Shown: positions 1 through 12,234, numbered from the stretch's first letter. The stretch: DNA of 64,000 nucleotides from Halichondria panicea (GCF_963675165.1 NC_087379.1:620001-684000); one strand, 5' to 3'. Program-made: numbers and translations. The notes: a model not told the origin generated them from the sequence alone.

Positions 1-134
1 ACACGTTACGTATAAGCTCTGCGTCTTGACTAAAATCATAATTATTTGATAACTATCGGAAAAAAATTTTAATTTACACATTATTATCACTGTACATGCA
101 CACATGCTGACTCCGCCCACTCTGCCCCCTCCAG

Positions 135-3100
135 GCGGCCTCTGTACCTTCACCTCCCTTGTTAGATAGTGGTATATACTCGGACCCAATATCTGCTGAC
201 ATCGGTATAAAACAGATGAAAGCTGCCACTCTGGAGAGGAAGAAATCGAGTGTGACTGACCCAGGCTCCGCCCACTTCCGCCCCCTCATGTCACCTGATA
301 TAACAGACAGTCCTTTCCCCGAGGGAGACTACGCCAGTGTTGAGGATGCCGTGAGATTTCAAGGGAATACACTGGCAATGTTCAACACTCTGGAACGTCA
401 ACGACAGACCCTACGCAGTCCCAGCATGTCCCCTCCCCCTGTTCCTATTTCTCCCACTGATACTGAGATATCCATACTCGATGGAGGCAGCGATGAGGAG
501 GAGCCTAACAGTATGTACGCTACCGTGCAGACCACTCCTAGACAACGCGCTTCTAAACTGGCTGCCAATAGAGGCTACGATCATTTAGAGGCCTCTCCCG
601 AGGTACAGCGTAAGAAACCACCCAGCTATGACCGTCTCAACCCTCCACCTATACCGTCCAGAACTGACTCACTACCGGTTATCCCTCGACAACCGCCCCC
701 CACACCTCTCACACTCCCCACACCCTCACAGACCACCTCCCTCGAGGATATGTACGCTACAGTGGACCTATCGGCTAAGACTCGTCGGCCCCCGCCCACA
801 CACAGCAGACACAGGTCCGAGGATAACACACTCAACAACAACGAGGCCCTGTACTCCACCGTGATCAAGCCTCCGCGCACCAAACCCAAACCTTCCCCAC
901 GGAGATCAACCACACCGGATGAACCTGTTTATAGTCTACCAGAGAAAGTCGTACGAGGTCGCCGTAGTCCACCCATCCCAGCCAAGACTCCGCCCCCTAT
1001 TGCCCCGAAGCCATCTAAGAAGTCCCCAACTCCACCCATTGGTATGTGACAATATTTAGTTAATGTACTTTTAAGTATGCAAAATTATGTACCTTATATC
1101 AGGGTTTCAAATGCGACGTTCTTTTGATTGCAAATTGCAAAATTCGCAACAAAAGAGTGAGCATGCAATATCCCATGTTTGGTATGCAATTCACAATAGT
1201 TAGAAACACAATCGATGCTTGTACAGTGTCATTTGCAATCGATTAACCTTTTGCATTCAAAACCCGATGTAACAGTACGGTGCTTTGTAAAATGTTATAC
1301 CGGTAAGTATTTTGTGTTCAAGGCATGCTTGTTTGTGTTGCAGGTCGCAACCCTCGTGTCAGTGGGAGAGCAGAGTCATTTAATACTGGTGTGCGTACTA
1401 AACCACCGCTGCTGTCTAGTGATAAAATGGGGAGGAGTTACTCCATGGACAAGAGGCAGGGTATCAAGAGTCCACTCACACCATCCAGGGAACACTCTGT
1501 AAGAGTTCAGTATTTGAGAGCCCGTAATTTGTGTTCAGATTGTCCGATTTTAAAACTAATTGATGCATTCAATAGCTCTCAGAATTACCTTTCCAGTGAT
1601 GTGCTTAGAGATACACTCTGTAAACTGTACTTCACTGCATTTGTTTGTTGATTGATATTATTGTAATCCATTGCTAAAAGACTGCGTTTCATTCTACCCC
1701 TCCCCCTCCACAGTTTAGTTTGCCCAGAGACTATCGCCATGATGGTGTTCAGGAGAATGGCCACGCTCTCACCCGATCACTAGAGAGCTCCCTCGAGGAG
1801 GGCCCTCCCTCTATACCAGCCAGGCGCTACCAGCCAACGTTAGTACTATATCTCACTCAGACACCCTGTACTTGTGTGGGGTGGGTGGGAGAGGTGCACC
1901 ACTTTGAGAGCCCGTCACTTGAATTTCATTGGTCCAATTTCATAATTGTAAAGGGCTTCCATTTAGAGTGCTTAGTATCATTTTTTTGACTCAATTTTGG
2001 CCAAATAGCATGGACTGTATTATAGCCCATAATTATTATAATAATACGTCTTTTTCCTGAAAATGATAAAATTCAGTGTGTTCAAAATTTGTGGGTTGGT
2101 TATGCTATTTTATAGAGCTTCTTCTAAGCTTTCAGAAAACTCATTGAAACTGGACCACCAGTTATGGCATTTCAAATATGCATAAGTTAGTTTGTTGAGA
2201 ATGTATCACCATTGTGGTATGTACGTGTGTCTACCCTTCAGTGATTTGGACCTCGATGATGAAGCCCCGCCCCTTCCTCCTCGGGTATACAACTGGTCTG
2301 ACTTTGAGGACAACGATGACGAGTTGTTCCAGAGTGAGGATGAACTGGACGACCATTCCTGGACCGTATCAGACCAACAGAAACTCTACGCCACGGTAAA
2401 GACCTTTCAAAATCAGGCCTGTTTTTTCTAACTTATATTAGGAACGTCCGATTTCAAATCTAAAAGTTGCTGTTGCCTACGAGGGTGTTCTTATATTAAA
2501 TCTAAGTGATTTCTTTTCGGCCCAAATTTCCATTTTTGAAAAAAACATAGGCTAATATAATTATTGTAGGTTCTTTTTCTGGGTATTTTTTCGAAACTAA
2601 CTTTGAGGATCCATAACATTTATATTGTGTGCTAGTAGATGTACTTTTTGCGAGGCAAGAAGTGTGCCCAGTGTGTGTGTGTGTGTGTGTGATACGCCCC
2701 CTCCCCTCACAGATCACACAAGCCACACAGCGCAGTGACAGTATGAGTGGTGTGGAGGCAGTGTACCACGTTGTCAACAAAATGGTACTGATGAGTGACA
2801 ACATACAAGTGGCCAGAGAGAGCTCGTTGACACAAGAGGAGGAGTCGGCTTATGATACACTGGAGAATGTACTCAAGAGCATGAGGACAGAGGGACACAC
2901 CCCCTACTCCCCCACACGCACGGAGGGTGGACACAGGAGCATGGTCCCACAACCACAGCAGGGGAAACCTGCCACACCTCCTCAAGCAAGATCACCACTC
3001 TCTAGGGAGAACCAGGCACAAGGACTCCAGTCGACTGTGAGTAGTGTGTGGTGTGTGGGTGTGTGTGTGTGTGTGATTGTAATGCAGTGGTGGTTGTAGC

Positions 3101-5052
3101 CTTCATTTCTAGCGGGCCCCCCTTTCAATTATTATACCAACTATTGTCCCCCATACACGCACACACACACACACACACACAGATCCACACACACATTTAC
3201 ACCCACCCACCCCCCACACACACAGCCACTGACAGCTGGTGAGATTAAGAATCTACGAAAGACTCAGAAATTGCTAAAACAATTGGAGAAACAGGCTCAA
3301 AAAGAAGCAGCTCGTCGGCACGCTAGGGAGGCTAAAAAGAAGAAAAGAGACTATGATGATAAAAGAAGGAAAGATGGAAAAAAGAAGACCCGGAAAGGAA
3401 AGGTATGTTACTTTTAAATGCTTACTCAGCATTTTCACATGCCCCACCCCCTCTTGTAGAAAGAACCGGAGCTGAATCGTTATTTTGGATCCCCGTTGGA
3501 GAGTGTGGTTGATGAGGGGGGAGTCCCCGTGTTTGTGAGGAAGTGTGTGGAGTTCGTGGAGCGTGAGGGGCTGAGGTCAGAGGGTATCTATCGAGTACCG
3601 GGGAAGAAAGAGAACGTTCTGTTACTACAGGACAAGTTTGAAGAGAGTGAGTTACAACACATCACATATGTACATTGTAGATGTACCATCCCATATGGTA
3701 CATGTATCTTATTAATATATGTACTAATGACGCTGTTTAAGTATTATGCTAATCCATGAATTGAAATCCGAGAAACGTGACTAGCTGCTAGAAGCCTATA
3801 CTTGACTTAGATTGATCATTGAGTTGTAGCAGTCTACACACAGACACACACCACTCTCTGTATGCCTTACTGTTTCTAGCATCCCCCCTCATCTATTGTA
3901 GCTATTCTGTTCTCTTTGCATGCTTACAGAGTTAGTTACATGACCTGTCCCCCCCCTCCCCTCACAGACCATGAACTGGACTTCACCAGCCTGGATATAT
4001 ACGAGAGTGCAGTGAGCAGCACACTCAAATCATTCTTCAAGTTACTACCTAATCCACTTATAGCAGAGAGTGTGGCTGCGCAACTACTGGTCGTCAATTG
4101 TAAGTAGACAAAGAACTCATAAATTATATATAACTATATAATTATCATTATTATAGTTCAATGTACACACACACATTGGCTGTACTGTTATAGAACTCTA
4201 CGTAGTTCAGATCTGCATGACTCTACTGCAGCTATAACGTTTCCAATGGTGTGATTCAATACATGTTACAAGTTCTGTGACTGTAAAAATCAACCATAAC
4301 ATTTTTCAAAGGCTACAATCGGGGACTCTTTCAGCTGCCATAACTTGAAATCTGTGGATCCAATTTCATTTCTGAAAGCTTAGAAGGAGACCTTTCAAAT
4401 GGTGTCATCAAATTTCATATTTGAGCGATAAAATTGTTTGCCAATTTAGCCATACCATGAATAATAGCCCATGGTCCAAGGCCGAAAAATGACAAATTAG
4501 GGCCCCAACAAAATTTTGGATTGAAACACATCATTTGAAAGGTCTCTTTCTAAGGTTTCAGAAACTCATAACATTTTTGACATTGGATCAACGGTACAGA
4601 AGTTATGGTGTTCAAAGATTCATCATTTTTATTATAATAGCGCTGTTACAGTAGCAAACTTTGAGTGTTTGGAACTTGTGTTCATATCAAAACTAGCTAA
4701 TTGACATTCTCTCAATAGTTGTTCATTCTTAGCGTCACCCCCTCCCACCCACGCACACACCCCACACACAGCACTGGACGCAGACTCCCAGAAGACACGT
4801 GTCCACGAGCTCCTCTCCTCCCTCCCCCATCCGAATATAAGCACACTCAAGTTCATGATGGAACACTTGAACCACATCCAAGAGGAGCATGAGGTCAACA
4901 AGATGACCCCTAGTAACCTGTCTATAGTGTTCTGGCCCACACTAATGCGACCGCCACTCATGGACCTGGCCGACCCTAGCAAGCAGTTAGGCTGGCAACT
5001 GATCATGACAAGAATGATACAATGTCCAGATTTTGTACCCAATGTGAACTGA
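135..5052 (+). CDS. p190-type RhoGAP, 3' part (5' end outside window)
   Basis: GTPase-activating protein for Rho-family GTPases. Exons joined by GT-AG and frame: 135-1041, 1344-1498, 1714-1838, 2242-2395, 2713-3036, 3226-3402, 3460-3646, 3968-4099, 4772-5052 (TGA). The first exon follows an acceptor at 131-134 and is open from its first codon, so the protein starts further left. The N-terminal visible half is proline-rich and disordered, with repeated tyrosine motifs (MYATV, MYATV, LYSTV, VYSLP, LYAT, AYDTL) that look like kinase/SH2 sites. A lysine-rich helix lies in exon 3226-3402. The C-terminal RhoGAP domain starts at RYFGSPLES, has the arginine-finger stretch EGIYRVPG, KSFFKLLPNPL and the NLSIVFWPTLMRP block, and ends at the C-terminus as in ARHGAP35/ARHGAP5. 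The GAP domain is certain; assignment to the p190 subfamily is by similarity of that domain only. Confidence 0.9.
4300..4625. repeat. fold-back repeat in RhoGAP intron
   Basis: Same family as 12235-12605, outside the array: AGCTTAGAAGGAGACCTTTC with ATGAATAATAGCCCATGGTC in the middle and AAAGGTCTCTTTCTAAGGTT as the other arm. This shows the family is dispersed and not a product of the array itself. Confidence 0.8.
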
Positions 5053-5361
5053 CCCCTTGTGAATTTTTTTATTTCCTAAAATTAATAGCCTGATATTTTT
5101 TATAATTATATAATAGCCACACCCAATAGTGTTGTTTTTTCAAGCCATTATTAAATGCACAGAGATGAATAATAATAATAATTATTATGGTCAATTTTAT
5201 TATTGTTCTAATTATAAGAAATTGAAATTGGAGATAAGAAATTTCGCAGCAGCTTAAAAAGGTCATCAAAACAATAAAATTTATCTCGCTTGCTTGCTGT
5301 GGATATAGCTCAATCTTCGATCTCGATCTCCGCGGCTTTATAGATTGTCCAAGCAGCCATC
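5053..5361 (+). promoter_or_regulatory. RhoGAP 3' end and VPS26 5' leader
   Basis: About 310 bases between the RhoGAP stop and the VPS26 start. The left two thirds are AT-rich (probable 3' UTR of RhoGAP, with AATAAA-like runs). The stretch from about 5280 to 5361 runs directly into the ATG and is the likely VPS26 leader; the promoter must lie within these few hundred bases. No TATA box is obvious. Confidence 0.45.
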
Positions 5362-6343
5362 ATGGTAAGTGCATGTGTGTGGTGAAGCTTAGCTGCGTGT
5401 GCTGTGTGTGTGTGTGGTATCTAGGGCTGATAGCCATGATCACATGATCAGTGCATGGAAAAGGCTTATAACAAAGCTTTCAGTAAAAGCGTGTAGCATT
5501 TGCTGTGCTTGTGTTTGCTGTGTGCAAAATTCTACATACGCATAATTATGTATAAAGTGTGCATGATGACAGACACGCCCCCTTTTGTATTCCCTTTTGT
5601 ACTGTGGATAAATTGTTCCTGACCCCCACGATGTTTGGCCCCCCCCCACGTACAGAGCTTCCTGTTTGGTCAGAGTGCTGAGGTCGTCATTGAGTTGGAC
5701 GGAGAGGACAAGAGGAAAAAAGTCGACGTCAAAAATGAGGAAGGGAAGAAGGAAAAGTTGGCCCTCTACTTTGATGGAGAATCCGTCTCTGGAAAGGTGG
5801 ACGATTATGATGCGTAATATAAATTTTGTGAGCGTACATGCAATGTAGTTGATGAACTCTAGTTGCTCCGAGTGACCCCCCTTTCGTCTGTGTTGTCATG
5901 ACTACAGGTCCACGTGAAGCTGAAGGGCAAGAGCATGGAGCATAAAGGAATCAGAGTTGAGTTTGTGGGACAGATTGAGATGTTCTATGATCGAGGCAAC
6001 CACCACGACTTCCTGTCTCTGGTACGACAGTTACAACCTCCCGGGGAGCTGTCCTCGTCCACCACCTTCAGCTTTGAGTTCTCTCAAGTGGAGAAGCCGT
6101 ATGAGAGCTACACAGGGACTAACGTTAGACTGAGGTGGGTGTGGTCTCACTGGTCATGTGACTGCATACTCTGATGCAGGATCTAGTACAATCTTTGTAG
6201 CTTTGTATCTCACTTAGAAAATGCAAGCTGTACGTATAATCACTTTTACTATAAACGTATTGTGCTTTCAACTTTTTCCTTGTAGTATGTAGCATAATTT
6301 GCTTGACAAGTACTCGTGCATGTGTGTGTGTGTGTGTGCGTGC

Positions 6344-6385
<42 letters not shown>

Positions 6386-7544
6386 GTGTGTGTGCGTGTG
6401 TGTGCGTGTGCATGTGTGTGTGTGCGCGTGGGTGTGGGTGCGTGCGTGTGGGTGTGTGTGTGTGTGTGTGTTACTGTTATCGTTGATTGCAGGTACTTTA
6501 TGCGTGTGGTGATTGTGAGAAGACTTGCTGACATCAGCAAAGAGTTGGACGTGGCTGTACACACACTGTCTCACTTCCCAGACATGAACAACTCACTCAA
6601 AATGGAAGTGGGTATCGAAGATTGTCTGCACATTGAGTTCGAATACAACAAAGCAAAGTAAGTAGACTAGTGGGTAGGGGAGAGGGAGGGGTTACCGTGA
6701 TGTGTGTGTGTGTGGGTGGGGAGGGGTTACCGTGATGTGTGTGTGTGGGTGGGGAGGGGTTACTGTGATGTGTGTGTGTGGGTGGGGAGGGGTTACTGTG
6801 ATGTGTGTGTGTGTGTGGGTGTGTGTGTGGGGGGGGTTTGACTCTGTTTTTTCTTCTCACCTCAGATATCATCTTCGAGATATTGTGGTGGGAAAGATCT
6901 ACTTTCTACTAGTGAGGATAAAGATTAAACACATGGAGATAGCCATCATCAAGAAGGAGACCTCTGGATCACGTGAGTAGCTCCACTAGCTGTAGCTGCA
7001 TGATGGTGGGGAGAGCTTTGTTACTTAGTGGTGTGGATTTTAAAACCTTGAAAAAAGCGGTAGTAATTAATTTCTGGCAGTTTCTATAGCAAAATAAATG
7101 ATTTCATGTGTTTACATACCCACAGCTCCTAATATCTACACTGAGAATGAACAGGTGGCCAAGTATGAGATCATGGATGGTGCTCCAGTGAGGGGGGAGT
7201 CCATCCCCATCCGACTGTTCCTGGCAGGCTATGACCTCACTCCCACTATGAGGGACATTAACAAGAAGTTCAGTGTCCGCTACTACCTCAACCTTGTGTT
7301 AGTGGATGAGGAGGAGAGGAGATACTTCAAACAGCAGGTGAGGGGGTGTGGTGTTGCTAGCGGGGTTGCTAGGGGTACTGTAAGGGAGGGGTACTGTAAG
7401 GGAGAGGCATTGTACAGCTAGTGAGCCAGAAACTACACTTTTATCTGTTACACTCCATGTAACTTAACTCCTCCCCTGCAGGAGATTGTGCTGTGGAGGA
7501 AGGGAGACCCAAAGACAGCGAGGAAAAGTGTCCCCAAGAATTAG
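5362..7544 (+). CDS. VPS26: VPS26 retromer subunit, complete
   Basis: Arrestin-fold subunit of the retromer cargo-recognition trimer (VPS26-VPS29-VPS35), which recycles receptors from endosomes. Exons: 5362-5364 (ATG alone), 5656-5796, 5908-6134, 6493-6657, 6866-6972, 7126-7337, 7482-7544 (TAG); total 305 residues, against roughly 330 in vertebrates. Family blocks are present in order: [133 protein letters not shown]. The usual acidic/Ser-rich tail is short, ending at RKSVPKN. The first intron follows the start codon directly (GTAAGT at 5365). Intron 3 holds a long GT microsatellite, and intron 4 a GT-rich minisatellite at about 6690-6830. Confidence 0.97.
6318..6475. repeat. (GT)n microsatellite in VPS26 intron
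   Basis: About 150 bases of GT dinucleotides with GC interruptions, immediately upstream of the exon beginning at 6493. It creates long spurious open frames on both strands. It could act as a polypyrimidine-poor barrier or splicing modulator, but no function is visible. Confidence 0.95.
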
Positions 7545-7577
7545 CCCACTGACTCTGATAAGACTGCACTAGCTGTG

Positions 7578-7610
<33 letters not shown>

Positions 7611-7705
7611 AATATTGTCTGGAGAAAGAATAATGATTTGCAATGTGGGGGCGTTAGGTGAAACACTAATATGCAAAGTGGGGGCGGGGCTGGTATAGTA
7701 CAAAG

Positions 7706-9587
7706 ATGACTCGATCTGGAGATGGTGTCTTGTTTGGTGGAGGAGTGGAATGGAGCAGCTCTCCCGTTACCTTCCATAGGAATACGGGGAAGTATGTTGA
7801 GCTAACAAAGAGCGACACAGTAGCCACTAGAGTGAGAGATAAAGACTATGGTATAGTGTTCACCCGTGAGCCAATGGTTGTTGGACAGATGCTCAAGGTC
7901 ACTATGACAGAGAGGGAGGGAGGTTGGGATGTTGGAATGGTGAGAGCTCGTGTGCATTGCATGGATGCACTCATCACATTATGTATCATCAATCTCTGCT
8001 GCTCTCTCTGACAGGATATTGGTTTCACTGGAGAGAACCCGGAGGACTCCACGCTGACACAGTGTGAGGCGTTGGACTGGCAAATAGAGCACAAGCATTT
8101 ACTGTGTACTTGCCTTTATAGTCTCAAATATATGAGCAAGGAACTCTGTAGACTGGGTTTCAACACTGATGCTTTGGTAGTGGGTGATTCCTTAGGAATG
8201 TTGCTGACGCTGGAGAAGGAGGTCCACTGGTTTGTGAATGATGTGTGGATAAGGTCTGCACGTGTGAAGGACTACCCCCTGGACACACCTATGTGGGGGG
8301 TCGTGGACGTGTATGCACTGTGTAAACAAGTCAAGGCAGAGATTTGCACTGGTAAGCTATTACTAGTACAGTGTATGTGTAGTCACATGTGTTCACTACC
8401 CCACAGTGTCCAGGTACAACCCTGACACAGAGAGGAGGCTGAGAGAGATGGGACTAGTACAGGATGCAAGACCTCAAGTAGCCGGAACACAGTCATTGTT
8501 TGCAAGAATGCTAGGGTTTGGATCAACTAAGTCACAAGATGATGTCACTAAAACAGTCGATGGCCAACTTCAGCAACAGCTCACACAATCATGCTCAGAC
8601 ATTCAAGAGCTTCGACGAGAGGTGGCAGAAAAAGGCCAAGAAATCACTCAACTACAGCAACAACTAACAAGAGCCAACGAAAATTTGACAAGAACTAATG
8701 AAGAGCACGAAGAGCTGATAGCAGCCCTCAGACAACAATTGGATGCTCTCTCAGCCACCAATCGTAGCAGCCACCCTCAGGAGGTGGAGTTATGGCAGGT
8801 GTCTCCAGAGGAGGTGTCTATTAGAGAGGACGAGATTCTTGGCCGAGGGGCCTGGGGCTACGTTACCAAGGGAACCTTTAGAGGAACAACAGTGGCCGTC
8901 AAACGAGTGTATCCTGAAATCCTACGACAGACTACGGTGGATCGAATTCGTCGTGAGATTCGCACCATGGCTCAGATCCGCCACCCCAACCTTGTCCTCT
9001 TTGTTGCTGCCGTCCTCAACGAGCAAACCGGTCCCATGATTGTCACAGAGCTCCTGGATACCTCTTTACGTTCTGCCTACCAGGACAATCGTGTTGGTCC
9101 CAACAAGGTAAAGATCTTTGGAGACATATCCTCAGCTCTGGTTTATCTCCACCGACAGAGGGAACCCATCATCCACAGAGATGTGAGCTCTGCTAATGTC
9201 CTCCTTCTCTCTCTACCCAACAACAAATGGCTTGCCAAACTGTCTGACTTTGGATCAGCCAACCTAGCTCGAGATGCCACTACTCCTGGAGAAGGTGCTA
9301 TCCTGTACACTGCCCCTGAGGCCTATCCCCAACCACCTTCATCACTTCAACCACCACCACAACAGACGACAAAGATCGATGTGTACAGTTTTGGAGTGCT
9401 TGCTTGTGAAGTGGTGACTCGAACATTTCCGAAATCTGAACTGTTTTATCGTCTGCTATCGAGTATGGAAGCTATATGGCGGGAGCTCCACCCACTCATC
9501 ACCTCCTGTGTCTCTCACTCCCCTCAGGACAGACCCTCCATGGACACTGTGCTACACCACATCAGACAATTGGACTCGGAGCCTTAG
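7706..9587 (+). CDS. NHR (Neuralized) domain - coiled coil - TKL-like protein kinase
   Basis: Three exons, 7706-7939, 8015-8351 and 8407-9587 (TAG), give 583 residues. Residues about 20-188 form a Neuralized homology repeat: an FHRNTGKYVELT start, VATRV, YGIVFTREPMVVGQ, WDVGMDIGFTGENPED, a GDSLGMLLTL...VHWFVNDV block and VDVYALCK. Residues about 240-305 are a glutamine/leucine-rich coiled coil. Residues about 328-580 are a complete kinase: glycine loop GRGAWG (336-341), VAVK lysine 356, helix-C glutamate 374, HRD 447-449 with metal-binding N454, DFG 471-473, APE 493-495, and the subdomain IX block DVYSFG. All catalytic residues are present, so it should be active; the TKL grouping is by general look. 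NHR domains bind proteins and usually sit with a RING finger; pairing with a kinase is unusual. There is no signal peptide. The ATG chosen precedes the NHR, and an upstream exon cannot be excluded. Confidence 0.9.
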
Positions 9588-9895
9588 GACATTTAGTGAC
9601 TGTCATTTCTAAACGTGTGAAATAAATTTTCAACTACCCCATGTTCATCATTATTAATTTTTGTACTTAATATATTTTGTGTGATTATTATTTTTAGCAT
9701 TCTAGCATCCATGACTAGGACTGTTTTGTAATTACAATTTTTTTTAGTACATGTATTCTGCAAACAAAGTGGGGGAGGGGCTGCTCAAGATGAGGGGGTG
9801 TTGAATGGGGTCAGAGATCAGAAAGCCATGTGGACTCACTGAAAGAGCTATAAACTACATGAACTATCTCTCTTAATATACTACTAGATATCAAG
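9588..9895 (+). promoter_or_regulatory. kinase 3' UTR with poly(A) signal; upstream region of NUP210 exon 1
   Basis: AATAAA at 9621-9626 is a likely polyadenylation signal for the kinase gene. The block from about 9755 (around AAAGTGGGGGAGGGGCTGCT) to 9895 recurs ahead of every NUP210 exon-1 copy (about 23890, 35720, 45530, 58245). It is therefore the ancestral 5' leader/promoter of NUP210, separated from the kinase by under 300 bases. Confidence 0.55.
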
Positions 9896-10064
9896 ATGAA
9901 GGCAGCCTTGATAGCAGCCACGGTCCTCACACTGGTCTGCTCCCTTCATAAAGCCAGCTCTCTGGGGAAGCTGAACGTACCAGTGGTTTACTTCCCTATG
10001 TCCCCTCCAGCACTGGAGTCAAGGTCAGCTTCACTCTGAGCTCCCCTCAAGGTTGCTTCTCTTG
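9896..10064 (+). pseudogene. NUP210: NUP210 signal-peptide exon, copy 1 (frameshifted)
   Basis: Starts ATGAAGGCAGCC and encodes MKAALIAATVLTLVCSLHKA, a signal peptide, then the start of the mature gp210/NUP210 luminal domain. One T is missing relative to copies 3 and 5 in the GTGGTTTTACTTCCC stretch (about 9990), so the frame is lost. The donor follows 10064 (CTTG|GTCAGT). NUP210 is a nuclear-pore membrane glycoprotein of about 1900 residues; only N-terminal exons occur in this window. Confidence 0.8.
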
Positions 10065-10183
10065 GTCAGTGTACCTACTGTGTGTGTGTAGGGGGGAGGG
10101 GGGATACTGGTGCAAGCTGTGACCGTGATCTGTGTCTAGTGTTACAATTAATGAGTAGATGATGAGCGTCTAACCTTTTGATT

Positions 10184-10660
10184 TGAGATTGAAGAGTTAG
10201 AGGGATAGGAAACGGAGTGGTACGTGATGACCGCGTTACGCCCTATGAACGAGGCTATTAAGCACATTTTTGCCAGGTAACTCCCAAAGCTGTGTTTCCT
10301 CGAGACATCATCTCTTTCAGCAATTTATAACACGCCTAGTCCATGAGCCACGTGTAGTACTTGCTAATGACTGACCACACCCAGTAAAAAGAGACTTTCC
10401 AATAAAATTATGTTCCCAAGGCTGTTTTAGAGCTATTGGAACATATAACGTGTATGCGTGCTGGTTATGACTACTACAATAGGTATAGACCTTGAAATAT
10501 AAGTGAGTTGCACGGACTAAGCACAGTTACTTGTAGTTTATTATGCACTGGGTGTAGAAATAGGTATTGTTGTGATGGCCTCGATTAAACCGCGGGGAAA
10601 CACGGATTGTACCACGAGGGTGCTTCCGTTTCCAATCCCCTTTTCCTTTATCTATGGTCT
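10184..10660. mobile_element. degenerate copy of the 498-bp TIR element
   Basis: Begins with GATTGAAGAGTTAGAGGG, the left terminus of the element at 49954-50451, and matches its interior for several hundred bases (for example ACACGCCTAGTCCATGAGCC and AGTGAGTTGCACGGACTAAG). The right terminus is diverged. It lies in intron 1 of the first NUP210 fragment, and the other units lack it there. Confidence 0.75.
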
Positions 10661-10894
10661 AACTCTACATAGGTGTGGGAATCACATATCGTGTGTTTTC
10701 TTAAACACCGCATTGCCTTATAAGAAATTGTGTGCAAGTATGTGTACATAAATACTTGTGTGTGTTGTGTGTGTGTGTGTGTGCGTGTGTGTGGGGGGGG
10801 GGTGATCTGGTTTGTGTGGGTTGGGTCTAACAGGTCCACTACTGTCTAGAGCTTTGCTTAATGGTTCTATACACGCCCACACACACACACGCAG

Positions 10895-11027
10895 GTTGAG
10901 CACTAAACCGGACATAGTGTCAGTGAAGCCGCTGTATTTGGAGCGAGGTGCTATCGGGAGGCAGAACTCACGGCTCAGTCCACTCAGCCAATCAGATTGA
11001 GCAGTATTAGCATCGCTGAGGAGATTG
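10895..11027 (+). pseudogene. NUP210: NUP210 exon 2, copy 1 (damaged)
   Basis: Follows a CACACGCAG acceptor. With exon 1 it would read CFSW-LSTKPDIVSVKPLYLE, which matches the N-terminal NUP210 pattern of aromatic-Trp-Leu-Ser-Thr. The frame is lost around GAGCGAGGTGCTATC (about 10940). The end reads GAGATTG|GTGAGA, a good donor. The full-length form of this exon survives only in units 1 and 4. Confidence 0.75.
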
Positions 11028-11526
11028 GTGAGAAGTGTAACTTACTTTAAAACTAAGACACTATATTTACCTGTATGCCAAACTAACGTTGAAAATAATT
11101 ATGACAAATAAACGGCCTGTTGGGACAAATGGTAGCCTAGGGACTCGGCTAATTAGAGTGAGTTTAGGTCTCTCAAGTATTTACACACAATATGTTAGGA
11201 GCTACATAAATCGACCATTCTACCAGGTAGCTATACTGGAACAGGGAGAAGAACACAAGGCATTATTAGTCTTTGGTTATTGGTATAATTTTTATTGTGT
11301 TAATTGGTGGCTGTGATTATTATGCTCTCTGTCTCATAATGCATTGAGCACCTCTCCACAGAAGAAATGGATGGTCAGAACTCTCTATTGTACAAAAAAT
11401 AGATCATACTGCTGAATAGTAGTATTCATTTTTAAGAACAGAAATCTAACCATGCAGTTAGCATACTTGTAGTGATACACGTGTGTCTCTCCCCTTCCCT
11501 AACCACACCCCCTCACACACGTGCAG
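11028..11526. other. non-coding stretch shared by units 1 and 4
   Basis: About 500 bases of AT-rich sequence repeated nearly unchanged at 46197-46684. In units 2, 3 and 5 this stretch and most of NUP210 exon 2 are deleted between GTGTCAG and the AACCATGCAG motif. I see no gene in it. Confidence 0.6.
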
Positions 11527-12155
11527 GTGTTGGAAAGTCCACCCTCCTCCGCTCTATGGCGTGTTGTGAGCTGCGTCTACCAGCTGGTGTGAGTGTACTA
11601 CACGTGGAGCAAGAGGTCACCGGGGACAACACATTAGCACTGGATAGTGTACTCGAGTGTGACACTGAGAGAGTGCAGCTACTCGCTAGAGAGGGGGCCT
11701 CAGAGGACAAGGACACAGCAGCAGGCAGGTCTGTGTACCAGGGTGGGGGGTGTTTTAAGTATATGTTATTACCAAAATAATTAGTATCCAGCTATAATTA
11801 GGGTTACCAGTGTGTAGGTGTCCTAGTGTGTAGTGTACTGTGTGTTTGACTGCTAGTGAGCATTCGTATGATTATGGTTTGTGTGTATATTTTCAGTACT
11901 TATTTTCAGTACTTTATTTACCTTTCATCTGCCCCTCCCTCTGTATGTGTAGCGCTTCTGATGAACTGGCTGAGGCATACCTTCCACTACAGGAGATAGA
12001 CGCTGACAAAGCACCAGCAAGGTAACTGTACCCAGTAGATCAAGTACCATCTTACACACTGTGCTCACTCACTCACAGAGCTGGCTGTATTCTGGCTGGT
12101 CTGGGGTTCACTCCACAGAAGAATGAGATTTTATCTGGCCAAGACACTTTGCAAG
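11527..12155 (+). pseudogene. ABCF3: ABCF3 fragment, copy 1 (three exons)
   Basis: Exons 11527-11728, 11953-12021, 12079-12155. The first starts inside a Walker A motif (GVGKSTLLRSMA) and continues LPAGVSVLHVEQEVTGDNT...SVLECDTER. The second reads SDELAEVYLPLQEIDADKAPAR type sequence (here AEAYLP). The third reads AGCILAGLGFTPQKNE. These match the first nucleotide-binding domain of ABCF3, a cytosolic translation-associated ABC-F ATPase. The N-terminal part, the rest of the P-loop, the ABC signature, Walker B and the whole second domain are absent, so no ATPase can be made from it. Confidence 0.85.
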
Positions 12156-12234
12156 GTAAGCAGTTTTTGTGAGACGGAAGTGCTGACATTAATTAATCTT
12201 CTGTTTTCTGGGGTAAGGCGTGGGTGTTTTTTTA

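Noticed and set aside
6125..6661. Long ORFs of Cys-Val or Thr-His repeats over the GT tract in VPS26
   Set aside because: Products of a dinucleotide microsatellite lying in an intron.
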